Positions 18,143 through 27,004 of a stretch of DNA of 34,259 nucleotides are shown piece by piece. Made by a program: the position numbers and the translations under genes. The stretch comes from an uncultured Alphaproteobacteria bacterium (lineage in GTDB: Bacteria > Pseudomonadota > Alphaproteobacteria > CAAHEQ01 > UBA3637). The notes beneath the pieces are model-generated. The model had not been told where the DNA came from. It searched no databases and was given only the letters and a program-made list of their open reading frames with translations. The stretch lies in contig CAJOPC010000003.1 in NCBI GenBank assembly GCA_905236245.1, positions 1 to 34,259 on the forward strand, in the 5' to 3' direction. How positions within the stretch are numbered: the stretch's first letter is position 1; every line of letters begins with the position of its first letter.

Positions 18143-19990
18143 ATGAAAAAGCAATATGATGTCGTAGTTGTTGGTGGGGGGCATGCAGGCTGTGAAGCGT
18201 GCACCGCGGCGGCACGTATGGGCGCTAAAACATTGCTTGTGACGCATCATATTAAAACAATCGGAGATATGTCTTGCAATCCCGCAATCGGAGGATTAGG
18301 AAAGGGAACATTGGTGCGTGAAATTGACGCTTTGGACGGTGTAATGGGGCGTGTCATCGATAAAGCGGGCATTCAATTCCGCATGTTGAATGCGAGCAAA
18401 GGTCCCGCTGTGCAAGGGCCGAGAGCTCAAGCCGATAAAACAGAATATATGCGTGTGATGCAGGAAGAATTAAAAAACTATCCCAACCTTGATTTGTTGG
18501 AAGGCAGTGCTGAAGATTTAATTATTGAAGATGGCAAGGTATTGGGTGTTATTGTGAATGGTAAAGAAATTCGTGCCAAGGCAACAGTTTTGACCACAGG
18601 AACCTTTTTAAATGGCATCATGCATGTAGGCAAGGAAAAAACAAAAGGTGGTCGCTTTGGAGAGCCTGCTTGTTATGGTATTACGCCCGCGTTAAAAAAA
18701 TTAGGATTGATCCTTGGACGCTTGAAAACAGGAACCCCAGCACGGTTAGATCGTGACACAATAGATTGGTCAAAATGTGAACGACAAGATGGAGATAACC
18801 CGCCACGGCCATTTTCCTTTATGACAAAAGATCTGCCACAAGAGCAGGTCCCTTGTTGGATTACACACACGACGCCAGAAACACACAAGATCATTTTGGA
18901 CAATTTAGATCGAGCTCCTTTGTTCGATGGACAGATTACCTCGACCGGGCCTCGGTATTGTCCTAGCATTGAAACAAAATTAGTACGTTTTAAAGGCCGC
19001 GATAGTCATCATATTTTCTTGGAACCTGAAACACGTGGTGGAAAAAGTATTTATCCAAATGGCATTTCATCCAGTGTACCAAAGGATGTTCAAGATGCCT
19101 TTATTCACTCCATCCCTGGTTTGGAAAAGGTTAAGATTCTGCGCTATGCCTATGCGATTGAATATGACTATGTGGATCCGCGTGAAGTAAAATTGACTTT
19201 GGAAACAAAGAAGGTGCCGAATCTGTTTTTGGCCGGCCAAATCAATGGAACGACGGGTTATGAAGAAGCCGCAGGGCAGGGATTATTAGCTGGTGTAAAC
19301 GCCGCATTAAAGGCGCTTGACCGCAAAGAAGAATTTACAATGGATCGTGCAGATAGCTATTTGGGTGTGATGATTGATGACATTACGACATTGGGCGTGG
19401 ATGAGCCATATCGCTTGTTTACCTCACGAGCAGAATATCGTTTGACCATGCGAGCAGATAATGCAGATTTACGCTTAACCCCAGCTGGCATTAAAATTGG
19501 TTGTGTTGGCAAAGAACGGGCCAAAGCATTTAAGGCCAAGCAAAAGAAACTTAATGACGCCCGCAAATTGGTTTTATCTCTTTCCAAAACGCCAAAAGAA
19601 TTGAAAAAGTTGGGTTTTCAGGTCAATGTAGATGGTCGGAAACGCACACCATTTGATTTATTGTCTTATCCAAATGTGGGTTGGAAAGAAGTTGTAGAAG
19701 TTTTTCCAGAGCTTGCCAAAATTAAAGAAGATATTGCCGAACAATTAGAAATTGAAGGGCGTTATCAAGGTTATTTAGCTCGCCAAGTGCAAGATATTGC
19801 AGATTTTAAAAAAGATGAAGCTCTAAAAATTCCAGCATCCTTGGATTATCACAAAGTTGGGGGGCTTTCCAACGAAATTGTGGAACGACTGGATCGTGAG
19901 CGTCCAGCTACTATTGGCGCTATGAGCCGTATGCGCGGAATTACGCCGGCCTCCGTAACAGCTGTTATCGGACACCTTAAAAAGAAATAA
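18143..19990 (+). CDS. mnmG: tRNA uridine 5-carboxymethylaminomethyl modification enzyme MnmG (GidA)
   Basis: 615 residues, FAD-dependent partner of MnmE. The N-terminal dinucleotide-binding motif reads [20 protein letters not shown]. Other signatures are [46 protein letters not shown] and [17 protein letters not shown], and the C-terminal tRNA-binding helices are present. RBS AGGAAAG. In many Alphaproteobacteria rsmG and parAB follow; here the conserved block ends and an accessory cassette begins. Confidence 0.97.
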   Translation: MKKQYDVVVVGGGHAGCEACTAAARMGAKTLLVTHHIKTIGDMSCNPAIGGLGKGTLVREIDALDGVMGRVIDKAGIQFRMLNASKGPAVQGPRAQADKTEYMRVMQEELKNYPNLDLLEGSAEDLIIEDGKVLGVIVNGKEIRAKATVLTTGTFLNGIMHVGKEKTKGGRFGEPACYGITPALKKLGLILGRLKTGTPARLDRDTIDWSKCERQDGDNPPRPFSFMTKDLPQEQVPCWITHTTPETHKIILDNLDRAPLFDGQITSTGPRYCPSIETKLVRFKGRDSHHIFLEPETRGGKSIYPNGISSSVPKDVQDAFIHSIPGLEKVKILRYAYAIEYDYVDPREVKLTLETKKVPNLFLAGQINGTTGYEEAAGQGLLAGVNAALKALDRKEEFTMDRADSYLGVMIDDITTLGVDEPYRLFTSRAEYRLTMRADNADLRLTPAGIKIGCVGKERAKAFKAKQKKLNDARKLVLSLSKTPKELKKLGFQVNVDGRKRTPFDLLSYPNVGWKEVVEVFPELAKIKEDIAEQLEIEGRYQGYLARQVQDIADFKKDEALKIPASLDYHKVGGLSNEIVERLDRERPATIGAMSRMRGITPASVTAVIGHLKKK

Positions 19991-19996
19991 TTTCTC

Positions 19997-20025
19997 TTGA
20001 CAATATCAAATCTATTTTATAATCT
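19997..20025 (+). promoter_or_regulatory. Strong promoter of the accessory two-gene cassette
   Basis: TTGACA (19997-20002), a 17-base spacer and TAATCT (20020-20025). It starts seven bases after the mnmG stop and makes the cassette an independent unit. Expected start about 20031-20033, at the edge of the following palindrome. Confidence 0.75.
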
Positions 20026-20030
20026 GACTT

Positions 20031-20047
20031 CATCAAATAATTTGATG
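20031..20047 (+). promoter_or_regulatory. Palindrome at the cassette transcription start
   Basis: CATCAAAT and ATTTGATG are perfect 8-base arms around a single A. The site covers the expected start point and ends where GGAGG (20047-20051) begins. As DNA it would suit a dimeric repressor. As RNA the small hairpin could hinder ribosome access, although a one-base loop means the inner pairs would open. Confidence 0.5.
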
Positions 20048-20057
20048 GAGGTTTAGA

Positions 20058-20519
20058 ATGTACAAAAATTTGTTATATTCGGATGATGTCATAAATTTTA
20101 ATACTTATTTATCGCAAAATCCTCAAAAAGCATATGAGTTAATTGATAATCAGAATCCTTTGGAAGTTTCCGTACAGCACAAATCTTTTCGATGTGCTAT
20201 GACACTATATAATCAGATACGTGAAGATATTTTAACAAAGAAAAAAATGCTGCCTCTGGCTGTACAGAAAAAGATTTTTACCAATTCACTTATTGGTACT
20301 GTTCCATATTTTTATGATGCGCCCTCTGCTTATCGTCTATTTGATCGTATGATTTTGGAGTGTGCTCAGATAGTTGATTTGCCTATAATCTATTATGCTG
20401 TAAGTAAACAGTACGGAGCTGAATTTTGTCATTGCTTAGAACAAAAGGTAAAAAGACACGTTTCTGAAACTCAGATTGTGAATAAAGTTTTGCCTTTGCC
20501 CAATGATTATAGTTTATAA
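20058..20519 (+). CDS. Small protein of unknown function, partner of the composite protein
   Basis: 153 residues behind a good GGAGG site. I do not recognise it. It is predicted mostly helical, without a signal peptide or membrane helix. A faint ankyrin-like pattern (NPLEVSVQHKSFRCAMTLYN) is visible but too weak to call. The sequence is rich in Tyr and Gln. It lies nine bases upstream of the 1040-aa gene and shares its promoter. By position it could be a chaperone, immunity or regulatory partner; that is inference from context only. Confidence 0.75.
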   Translation: MYKNLLYSDDVINFNTYLSQNPQKAYELIDNQNPLEVSVQHKSFRCAMTLYNQIREDILTKKKMLPLAVQKKIFTNSLIGTVPYFYDAPSAYRLFDRMILECAQIVDLPIIYYAVSKQYGAEFCHCLEQKVKRHVSETQIVNKVLPLPNDYSL

Positions 20520-20528
20520 GGAGTAAAA

Positions 20529-23500
20529 ATGACAGATCTTGAAAGCGAACAAATTAGAGTATCAATCGGAGAATATACGAGAGGAAGCAAAGCGGGTGTT
20601 GTCAATGAGACTCTTTCCCCGAGTTTTTTAACGGATCCAGATAAGCATCATTTTATTGTGTTTCCTGGTGATGGCATTAGAAATGCTGGTGATGCTAATC
20701 TTATTGGCCATTGGGTGGATAAATGGTTGCCTCCAGATGCGGATGCCGATATATACTCTTGTTATTATGACGCTCCAGGTCCTCAATTACAACAAGCAAG
20801 AACAGATTTGATTTCTAGTGTGGGAGAAAGCTGGTTGGATGTGATACCATACCAATCTCGTTACAAGGATTTCTTCGATTCAACTTTTCATAACCTATTG
20901 TACGATCAATCAGGAACATTAAGACCGGTTAAAGAAATTCAAAATAATTTAAGAAATGTTACTCTTGTGGGTTGGTGCCATGGTTCGACTGTTGGTTATG
21001 AATTGGAACAGTATTTAATTTCACATTTACGAGGAGCTGGAATAACCGAGCAGGAAATTGATAAAACCATGAGAAATCTGTCGATTTTAAATTTTAATCC
21101 CCGAGAGCCTGTTCATTCTTCAAAAGCAACAGTACTTGAAGTTTTGCCATTAAGTGATCCTAATTTACAACGCTCTTTTCAGACAGATATTGTATACAAT
21201 AAAGCTCAATTGGCAAATATGGTTCACGAGATGACTGGAGAAACTGTAATGCCAGACAGATTTTATGTAATGGATGAAGTTGTCGGTTCGACAGTGTTTC
21301 AAAATGACAATAAAACATTGTTAATGCCTACAAGTGTGACAAGTTCAGACGGTCAATTGACACATGGCAATATAAATGAACATGCTGCGATAGATGAATT
21401 ATTAACCGCAGATGCTAAACAGTCCCGAGAAGCTAGGGCTGTTGTTCATGATTTTTTGGAACAAGCAGTAAATTCATCTGAAGAGATAGAAGTTCGAACA
21501 CAGTTGCTGGATAGGAACTGGGAGCGCCGACAAGGTGAATTTTTATTGCCAGCAGAAGTAGCAGAAACAATCAGTCTTTATAATAATTATGAGCGTATAA
21601 GCCAACAGTTGAGTGCTGCAGAAGGCAGGCTTAGGAATATGCCTGCAGAGGAATTAATGTTGCACCTATCTAAAAAAGAACAAATGAGGTATCGCGAATT
21701 AGCAGAAAAAGCACATATTAATATTGGCAGCACTGATCCTTCTGCTACTTGTGTTATTGATATTTCTACAGATGAAGTTTTAGCATTTCAAAAATTTGAT
21801 AGAAAATTAAGAGAGCGTTGTGTAGATTCTGATCCAGGCGTGATTCGTTTAAGAAGAGCTGTTGCAAGCAGTAAACGGGATTTGTCCAGACGTGTGCAAA
21901 GAGCATGGGTTCGTGATCTTGCTCCTGTTGGAACAGCTGCTGCCCATTTGACTGCTCGTGCAGGTTTGGCCTATGCAGCTACCTGGGCAGGTCAGCAATT
22001 TCAAGATTGGGAATCTGAGCGAAAGAAAAATAATCTGGGCGAACTGATGGGAGTATCAGATAATACAACTTTAGCCGCACAGAAAGCTAATCTTGCTTTA
22101 ACAACAGGAGGTTTAGTAGTTGCAGGTTCTGGTGCAGTTATAGCTGTTGCTGCTAAAAGAGGAGCAAAGTTTGTAGCCACAAAAGGTGGACAGGTGGCCG
22201 CCAAATCAATTCCTATTGTTGGAACTATTGTTGGCATTGGTTATGCGGCTATTCGTGCTTGGGATGGCGATTGGACTGGCATGGGTTTAGAATTGGCTAG
22301 TGCAGGAATGGATATTGTATCTGCTGCTGGTGTTTTAACTGGCCCTGGAGAAGGTGCCATTTTAGCTAGCAGTGTTGCTTTGGATAGCTATATTGCGCTT
22401 CGTGATGGTATGATGAAAAATGGGGAATGTGACTTTGCTATGCTTGATGACAAGGGAAATTCCGTTTTAACTCCAGATGGACAACCTATTTTGGGCGCTC
22501 GTATTAATTATAAACATGATGTTAAACAAGGGCCTGCCACTTTTTATAATTTAGGTCCAAATGGAAGCTATGCTGCTGTTGTAGGCCAATATGAAAATGA
22601 CAAAAGGGAAGGACAGTGGATAACTGTATCACCGGAATGGGATCCAAACCATCCAGAAGAGCATATTTTGGAACGAGCTAATTATGAAAAAGGAAAATTG
22701 ATTTCATTTGATCGGGTTGATGAGGAAGGGCACTTGATTGCTCAGCTTAAAAATGGACAATATATTGAGTATTGGACAGATGAAAATGGCATATCCACAG
22801 GGAAAGTAAAATGTATAGGCCAATATGATGAAGATGGAAAAAGGACTGGCCATTGGATAACTGTGTCGCCAGAATGGGATAAAGAGCATCCAGAAGAACA
22901 TGTCTTAGAATGTGCTAATTTTGAAGATGATCGATTGGTCGGCGAATATTTCCGTCTCGATGCAAACGAAAATGTTATTGCCAAAGGAAACTTTTCAGAT
23001 GGCGAATATATGGAATATTGGATTGATGGAAACGGACTATCTACAGGCATTCCGAAATATGAAGGCCGACATAGAAATGGACAAAGTGTTGGTGATTGGA
23101 CAGTACATTCTCCAGATGGAGAAGTGGCTGCTATAGTTAACTACGATAAAAAAGAGGTATATCGTTATACAACAGAGATAGATGAAAATGGAAATGAGCG
23201 TGCAGTGTTCAGAACTGACCCCTTCTTTGTCGCTTCCGATCAAGTAGATATTGTCTATCCTACTTCTCTTACTTTACCAGAGGAAGCTAAAGGCTTTATC
23301 TTACAAACTAATCACCCAGCAACAGTCACAGTACATGGTACAACGTTAAATCCAACAGCTGCGGGTAGTTTTCCTAGACTTAATCCGGTTATGGAACCTC
23401 AAAAATTATCTTTAGAGCGTTCTGGAGGAAGCTTTGGTAATAAGCGTGGTCTAGATGATCAATTAGGGGCCAGTCCGCAAGCACAAATTGGAAATAATAA

Positions 23501-23651
23501 GGGTTTAGATAATGCTATTGCTCGAGAAGGGGCAGATGCTTTTGAGATATCAGAAGCACAAGAAAATTCTCAGGCGAAGAGAAGGGTAAGATCTTCTGCA
23601 CGAATGCGGCATGAGGAGCATCCATATTCTAGTGGGCGTAAAGACGATTAA
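20529..23651 (+). CDS. Large composite protein: hydrolase-like domain, hydrophobic region, MORN/YwqK-like repeats
   Basis: 1040 residues, no signal peptide. The N-terminal part looks like an alpha/beta hydrolase: HHFIVFPGDG (from H40), DIYSCYYDAP, then VTLVGWCHGSTVGYELE, a nucleophile elbow with cysteine C150 in place of serine, as in dienelactone hydrolases; H279 (QLTHGN) is a candidate catalytic histidine. Residues about 330-480 are helical and charged. Residues about 524-605 are glycine/alanine-rich and hydrophobic (LTTGGLVVAGSGAVIAVAA, SIPIVGTIVGIGYAAI), like pore or pre-toxin regions. Residues about 686-880 hold MORN_2/YwqK-like repeats with two copies 78 residues apart (686 and 764) and a partial third at 846. 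The last 90 residues look disordered and end in a basic tail. It may be a secreted effector or toxin-like protein; I cannot assign a substrate. Confidence 0.8.
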   Translation: MTDLESEQIRVSIGEYTRGSKAGVVNETLSPSFLTDPDKHHFIVFPGDGIRNAGDANLIGHWVDKWLPPDADADIYSCYYDAPGPQLQQARTDLISSVGESWLDVIPYQSRYKDFFDSTFHNLLYDQSGTLRPVKEIQNNLRNVTLVGWCHGSTVGYELEQYLISHLRGAGITEQEIDKTMRNLSILNFNPREPVHSSKATVLEVLPLSDPNLQRSFQTDIVYNKAQLANMVHEMTGETVMPDRFYVMDEVVGSTVFQNDNKTLLMPTSVTSSDGQLTHGNINEHAAIDELLTADAKQSREARAVVHDFLEQAVNSSEEIEVRTQLLDRNWERRQGEFLLPAEVAETISLYNNYERISQQLSAAEGRLRNMPAEELMLHLSKKEQMRYRELAEKAHINIGSTDPSATCVIDISTDEVLAFQKFDRKLRERCVDSDPGVIRLRRAVASSKRDLSRRVQRAWVRDLAPVGTAAAHLTARAGLAYAATWAGQQFQDWESERKKNNLGELMGVSDNTTLAAQKANLALTTGGLVVAGSGAVIAVAAKRGAKFVATKGGQVAAKSIPIVGTIVGIGYAAIRAWDGDWTGMGLELASAGMDIVSAAGVLTGPGEGAILASSVALDSYIALRDGMMKNGECDFAMLDDKGNSVLTPDGQPILGARINYKHDVKQGPATFYNLGPNGSYAAVVGQYENDKREGQWITVSPEWDPNHPEEHILERANYEKGKLISFDRVDEEGHLIAQLKNGQYIEYWTDENGISTGKVKCIGQYDEDGKRTGHWITVSPEWDKEHPEEHVLECANFEDDRLVGEYFRLDANENVIAKGNFSDGEYMEYWIDGNGLSTGIPKYEGRHRNGQSVGDWTVHSPDGEVAAIVNYDKKEVYRYTTEIDENGNERAVFRTDPFFVASDQVDIVYPTSLTLPEEAKGFILQTNHPATVTVHGTTLNPTAAGSFPRLNPVMEPQKLSLERSGGSFGNKRGLDDQLGASPQAQIGNNKGLDNAIAREGADAFEISEAQENSQAKRRVRSSARMRHEEHPYSSGRKDD
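22584..23131 (+). repeat. Tandem protein repeats (MORN_2/YwqK-like) within the composite gene
   Basis: Unit 1 begins at 22584 (GQYENDKREGQWITVSPEWD) and unit 2 at 22818 (GQYDEDGKRTGHWITVSPEWD), a period of 234 bases. A third, shorter unit starts at 23064 (GRHRNGQSVGDWTVHSPDG). Units 1 and 2 are still alike at the DNA level, so the duplication is fairly recent. Confidence 0.8.
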
Positions 23652-23849
23652 GAGAGCTTTCTAATTAAAGCATAAACATAATTATTTACTTTAATATATT
23701 GATTTTAATAAAATAATCTATTAAGATAGTTTTTGTTTAGAGATTCTATTGTTCTGTTGGGAACTACCCAAAGTAATGCCTTTTGCTTTTGTATTGTCCT
23801 TGTTCAAAATTCTTTATTGCGAAAAGTCGTTTTTGACGTAGAAAAATAT

Positions 23850-23878
23850 TTGACTTTCTTTTTAAAAACATGTATTGT
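23850..23878 (+). promoter_or_regulatory. Probable promoter of lysS
   Basis: TTGACT (23850-23855), a 17-base spacer and TATTGT (23873-23878), giving a leader of about 30 bases. The 260-base gap after the composite gene (23652-23912) is AT-rich and has no clear terminator or other gene. Confidence 0.55.
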
Positions 23879-23912
23879 ACTTAGGTGTCGCTATCAGATG
23901 AAAGGATTTAAG

Positions 23913-25397
23913 ATGACAACGGATGAAAATTTAGGACATGAACAACGCCAAATTCGGTTGGAAAAGTTGAAGAAATTAGAAGAAAAAGGAATCAATGCGT
24001 ATCCTCATATCTATAAACCGACGGCGACTTCTAAATCTTTGTCCGAAAAGTACGCTGAATTAGCCCCCGATACACAAACAGAAGATATCGTATCCGTGGC
24101 TGGACGCGTGCGGGCAATTCGCAATTCTGGCATGTTTATGGATATTTATGATACTACAGGCAAGGTTCAAATTTATACATCTAAAGAGAGTTCTGCCCCA
24201 GAAGTATTAGAAATGTTGGATATGGTGGATATTGGTGACATCATCGGTGTTAAAGGAACTGTGCGCCGGACAAAACGTGGGGAATTATCTGTTAATACTC
24301 AAGAAATTACCATGTTAGCCAAAGCTTTATTGCCATTACCTGAAAAGTTTCACGGTTTGACAGACACAGACACAAAATATCGTCACCGCGAATTGGATAT
24401 GATTATGAATCCAGAATCCATAGAAACACTAATCAAGCGCAGCAAAATTATTGAGTCTATTCGCCAATTGTTCCTTTCTAAGGGATTGATTGAAGTGGAA
24501 ACCCCTGTGTTACACACGATTAAAGGCGGGGCAACGGCGAAACCGTTTATTACACATCACAATACATTGGATATGGATTTGTTCTTACGCGTGGCACCAG
24601 AGCTGTTTTTGAAAAGATTAGTCGTTGGTGGTATGCCAGGCGTATTTGAGTTTGCCCGCAATTTCCGCAACGAAGGTATGGACACAACACATAATCCGGA
24701 ATTTACTGGCATGGAAGTTTATATTCCTTATATGGACTATAATGACATGATGGATTTATTTGAAGAAGTTGTCCGCAAAGCCTGTATGGATGTCAATGGG
24801 ACATTGGAAATTGAATATGATGGCAAAAAGTTTGATTTATCTAAGCCTTTTGCCCGTCGTTCTATGCACGATTTAGTAAAGGAATATACTGGCGTGGATT
24901 TCATGGCTATTGAAACAGATGAAGAAGCACGTGCTGCGGCTGATAAGTTAGGTGTACATGTTGACGACAATGCCGATTGGGGTCATTGTTTGGCCGCTGT
25001 ATTTGAAGAGAAATGTGAAGAACATTTGATTCAACCCGTTCACGTTACAGATCATCCAAAATCTATGTCACCTTTGACAAAGGTGCATCGCAAAGAACCT
25101 CGTTTAGTAGAACGTTTTGAAACATTTATTAACTGCAAAGAAATGTGTAACGCTTATTCAGAGCTCACTAATCCATTGGATCAACGTTCTCGCTTTGAAG
25201 AGCAAGTTAAAGCTCGTGAAGCTGGAGATGATGAAGCCGATATGATGGATGATGATTTTGTTGAAGCTTTGGAACATGGTTTGCCACCCACCGGGGGATT
25301 GGGAATTGGCATGGACCGGTTAATTATGTTCTTAACCGGCAATACATCTATTCGCGATGTATTGGCTTTCCCCACAATGAGAAAATTAAACAAATAA
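23913..25397 (+). CDS. lysS: Lysyl-tRNA synthetase, class II
   Basis: 494 residues, typical class II length. The N-terminal OB-fold anticodon-binding domain includes VAGRVRAIRNSGMFMDIYD. The catalytic core has motif 2 FARNFRNEGMDTTHNPEFT and motif 3 GLGIGMDRLIMFLTG. The start is ATG 23913, because AAAGGA (23901-23906) is correctly spaced and the reading frame upstream is low-complexity and would include the promoter. Many Alphaproteobacteria charge tRNA-Lys with the unrelated class I enzyme (LysK), so this form is notable. Confidence 0.97.
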   Translation: MTTDENLGHEQRQIRLEKLKKLEEKGINAYPHIYKPTATSKSLSEKYAELAPDTQTEDIVSVAGRVRAIRNSGMFMDIYDTTGKVQIYTSKESSAPEVLEMLDMVDIGDIIGVKGTVRRTKRGELSVNTQEITMLAKALLPLPEKFHGLTDTDTKYRHRELDMIMNPESIETLIKRSKIIESIRQLFLSKGLIEVETPVLHTIKGGATAKPFITHHNTLDMDLFLRVAPELFLKRLVVGGMPGVFEFARNFRNEGMDTTHNPEFTGMEVYIPYMDYNDMMDLFEEVVRKACMDVNGTLEIEYDGKKFDLSKPFARRSMHDLVKEYTGVDFMAIETDEEARAAADKLGVHVDDNADWGHCLAAVFEEKCEEHLIQPVHVTDHPKSMSPLTKVHRKEPRLVERFETFINCKEMCNAYSELTNPLDQRSRFEEQVKAREAGDDEADMMDDDFVEALEHGLPPTGGLGIGMDRLIMFLTGNTSIRDVLAFPTMRKLNK

Positions 25398-25411
25398 AAA
25401 AGGAGTGAAAA

Positions 25412-25678
25412 ATGAAAGAAACATTTAAAAAATTATTAGATTTGGATAGTCCTATTTTAACAGAAAAATTGGCCCCCAAATTGGCCCCATTTGCAAAAAT
25501 CATTTATTTTGTAGCAATTGCTTTGATTGCTTTTGGTGTCATCAGTTCGTTGAGTTTGTTGATTTCCGGCCCATTTTCATTGTTTTTATTGACACTTTTA
25601 ATGTTGGTTGCGGAATTCGCTCTCGTTCGTATGTTCTGTGAGTATTTGGCTTCTTCCGCTCCAAAATCTAAGGAATAG
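25412..25678 (+). CDS. Small two-helix membrane protein, DUF4282-like
   Basis: 88 residues. A short amphipathic N-terminus (KKLLDLDSPILTEKLAPKLA) is followed by two transmembrane helices (about 31-53 and 56-75), then RMFCEYLASS. The pattern, with an R-x-x-x-E in the second helix, resembles DUF4282 proteins, whose function is not known to me. AAGGAG precedes ATG 25412. It lies 14 bases after lysS and is probably co-transcribed with it. Confidence 0.75.
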   Translation: MKETFKKLLDLDSPILTEKLAPKLAPFAKIIYFVAIALIAFGVISSLSLLISGPFSLFLLTLLMLVAEFALVRMFCEYLASSAPKSKE

Positions 25679-25691
25679 GGTTTTGTAGCCA

Positions 25692-25768
<77 letters not shown>

Positions 25769-25797
25769 ATTCCTTTTTGCAAAAGGGGGAATATTTA

Positions 25798-26076
25798 ATG
25801 TGTACAATAACAAAACGCGTTAAAATTCAGAATATAAAGGGGCTTCACGCACGTGCAACAGCTACCTTTGTAAAATTGGCTGAAACTTTTCAAAGCGAGA
25901 TTATGGTTTCTAAGGCAGGAGGCACCCCTATGTCCGGCAAATCGATTATGGGGCTTTTGATGTTAGCAGCTCCCTTGGGGGATACCTTGAAAATAACAGC
26001 CACAGGCCCGGACGCAGAAAAAGCAGTAAAAGCTTTGGTTGCTTTGGTAAAAAATAAATTTGGCGAAGAAAGTTAA
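25798..26076 (+). CDS. HPr-family phosphocarrier protein (HPr/NPr-like)
   Basis: 92 residues. The active-site histidine is H17 in IKGLHARATATF, and the regulatory serine region is conserved (S49 in MSGKSIMGLLMLAA). HPr proteins pass phosphate from enzyme I to downstream proteins. In Alphaproteobacteria they usually serve the regulatory PTS, with HPr kinase acting on the serine. The GLHAR-A-T-A variant replaces the common GLHARPA. AGGGGGA precedes ATG 25798. No other PTS gene is in the window. Confidence 0.93.
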   Translation: MCTITKRVKIQNIKGLHARATATFVKLAETFQSEIMVSKAGGTPMSGKSIMGLLMLAAPLGDTLKITATGPDAEKAVKALVALVKNKFGEES

Positions 26077-26097
26077 TATTTGAAATTTAAAATAAAA

Positions 26098-26130
26098 AAA
26101 TGGCACCCAATTTAAGGTGCCATTTATTTT
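26098..26130. terminator. Bidirectional terminator between ptsH-like gene and rplI
   Basis: TGGCACC (26101-26107) and GGTGCCA (26116-26122) form a stem extended by flanking A/T pairs. There is a T-rich tail on both strands. It separates two convergent genes and can serve both. Confidence 0.85.
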
Positions 26131-26141
26131 GAGAAGCTTGA

Positions 26142-26771
26142 TTATTCAGCTTTCTTTTTGGCTTTTGAAGCTTTTGCAACCTTTTTAGGTTCCTTTTTTT
26201 CAGCTTTCTCTTCGGCAACTTCCTCTGTTGCTTCAACAGCTTTTGGAGCTGCCTCTTCAACAACAAGAGCTTCCTCTTTAGCCTTTGCAGCTTTATTAGC
26301 CTTATGAACAGCTCTTTGAGCTTCAGCTTCAGAACGAGCAATGTTCAAACGAATTGTTTGCTCCACATCCGGATGTAATTTCAAAGTAATATCAAAAACA
26401 CCCATAACCTTAAATGGAGTATTCAATTCAATATGACGACGTTCAACATGGAAGCCTTTTTCAGCGATAGCATCACAGATATCACGGCCTGTAACAGAAC
26501 CATACAGCTGACCAGTTTCTGCGGCCTGACGAATAATTGTAATGGACAATCCTTTGATATCCTTTGCTAATTTTTCTGCATCAGCTTTTAATTTGGCGTT
26601 GATAGCTTCATATTCAGCACGTTTTGCTTCAAAAGCTTTCATGTTATCAGCAGTTTTACGCAAAGCCTTCTTTTGCGGAAAGAGGTAGTTACGAGCGTAA
26701 CCATTTTTAACATTTACGACATCGCCCATTTGGCCAAGTCTATCAATGCGTTCCAATAAAATAATTTCCAT
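26142..26771 (-). CDS. rplI: Large ribosomal subunit protein bL9 with long Lys/Ala/Glu tail
   Basis: 209 residues. The N-terminal domain is canonical (MEIILLERIDRLGQMGDVVN, then VKNGYARNYLFPQKKA), with the connecting helix and C-terminal domain ending near residue 145. The last 60 or so residues are a low-complexity tail rich in Ala, Glu and Lys (for example AEEKAEKKEPKKVAKASKAK) absent from typical L9 of about 150 residues. Third in the rpsF-rpsR-rplI operon, with an AGGAGG site upstream. Confidence 0.96.
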   Translation of the reverse strand: MEIILLERIDRLGQMGDVVNVKNGYARNYLFPQKKALRKTADNMKAFEAKRAEYEAINAKLKADAEKLAKDIKGLSITIIRQAAETGQLYGSVTGRDICDAIAEKGFHVERRHIELNTPFKVMGVFDITLKLHPDVEQTIRLNIARSEAEAQRAVHKANKAAKAKEEALVVEEAAPKAVEATEEVAEEKAEKKEPKKVAKASKAKKKAE

Positions 26772-26781
26772 AATAACCTCC

Positions 26782-27003
26782 TTATTCTTCGCTCACAAAA
26801 GGCAAGAAAGCCAAGAAACGAGCGCGTTTAATGGCCTGAGCCATACGACGTTGATGTTTTGCACACAACCCAGAAACGCGAGCAGGAGCAATCTTTCCAC
26901 GTTCAGCGATATATCTGGAAATTAAACGCAAATTCTTGTAATCAATTTCGTCAGCATTTCCTTTACAGAAAGGACAATTATGAGATCCAAATGTTTTTTC
27001 CAT
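26782..27003 (-). CDS. rpsR: Small ribosomal subunit protein bS18
   Basis: 73 residues from ATG at 27003, preceded by AGAGGTG within the rpsF end. Core motif [25 protein letters not shown] is intact (central part), and S18 binds S6 on the 30S platform. C10 and C13 (CPFC) together with C47 and H50 (LCAKH) could bind zinc, as in the cysteine-containing S18 form. A longer reading frame upstream overlaps rpsF and is unlikely. Confidence 0.96.
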   Translation of the reverse strand: MEKTFGSHNCPFCKGNADEIDYKNLRLISRYIAERGKIAPARVSGLCAKHQRRMAQAIKRARFLAFLPFVSEE

Positions 27004-27004
27004 A

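Noticed and set aside
23733-23912. N-terminal extension of lysS to an upstream start
   Set aside because: The extension is low-complexity, is absent from the LysRS family and covers the likely promoter. ATG 23913 has a proper ribosome binding site.
26087-26341. Leu/Lys-rich frame overlapping the rplI end
   Set aside because: An out-of-frame reading of the repetitive L9 tail and the terminator.
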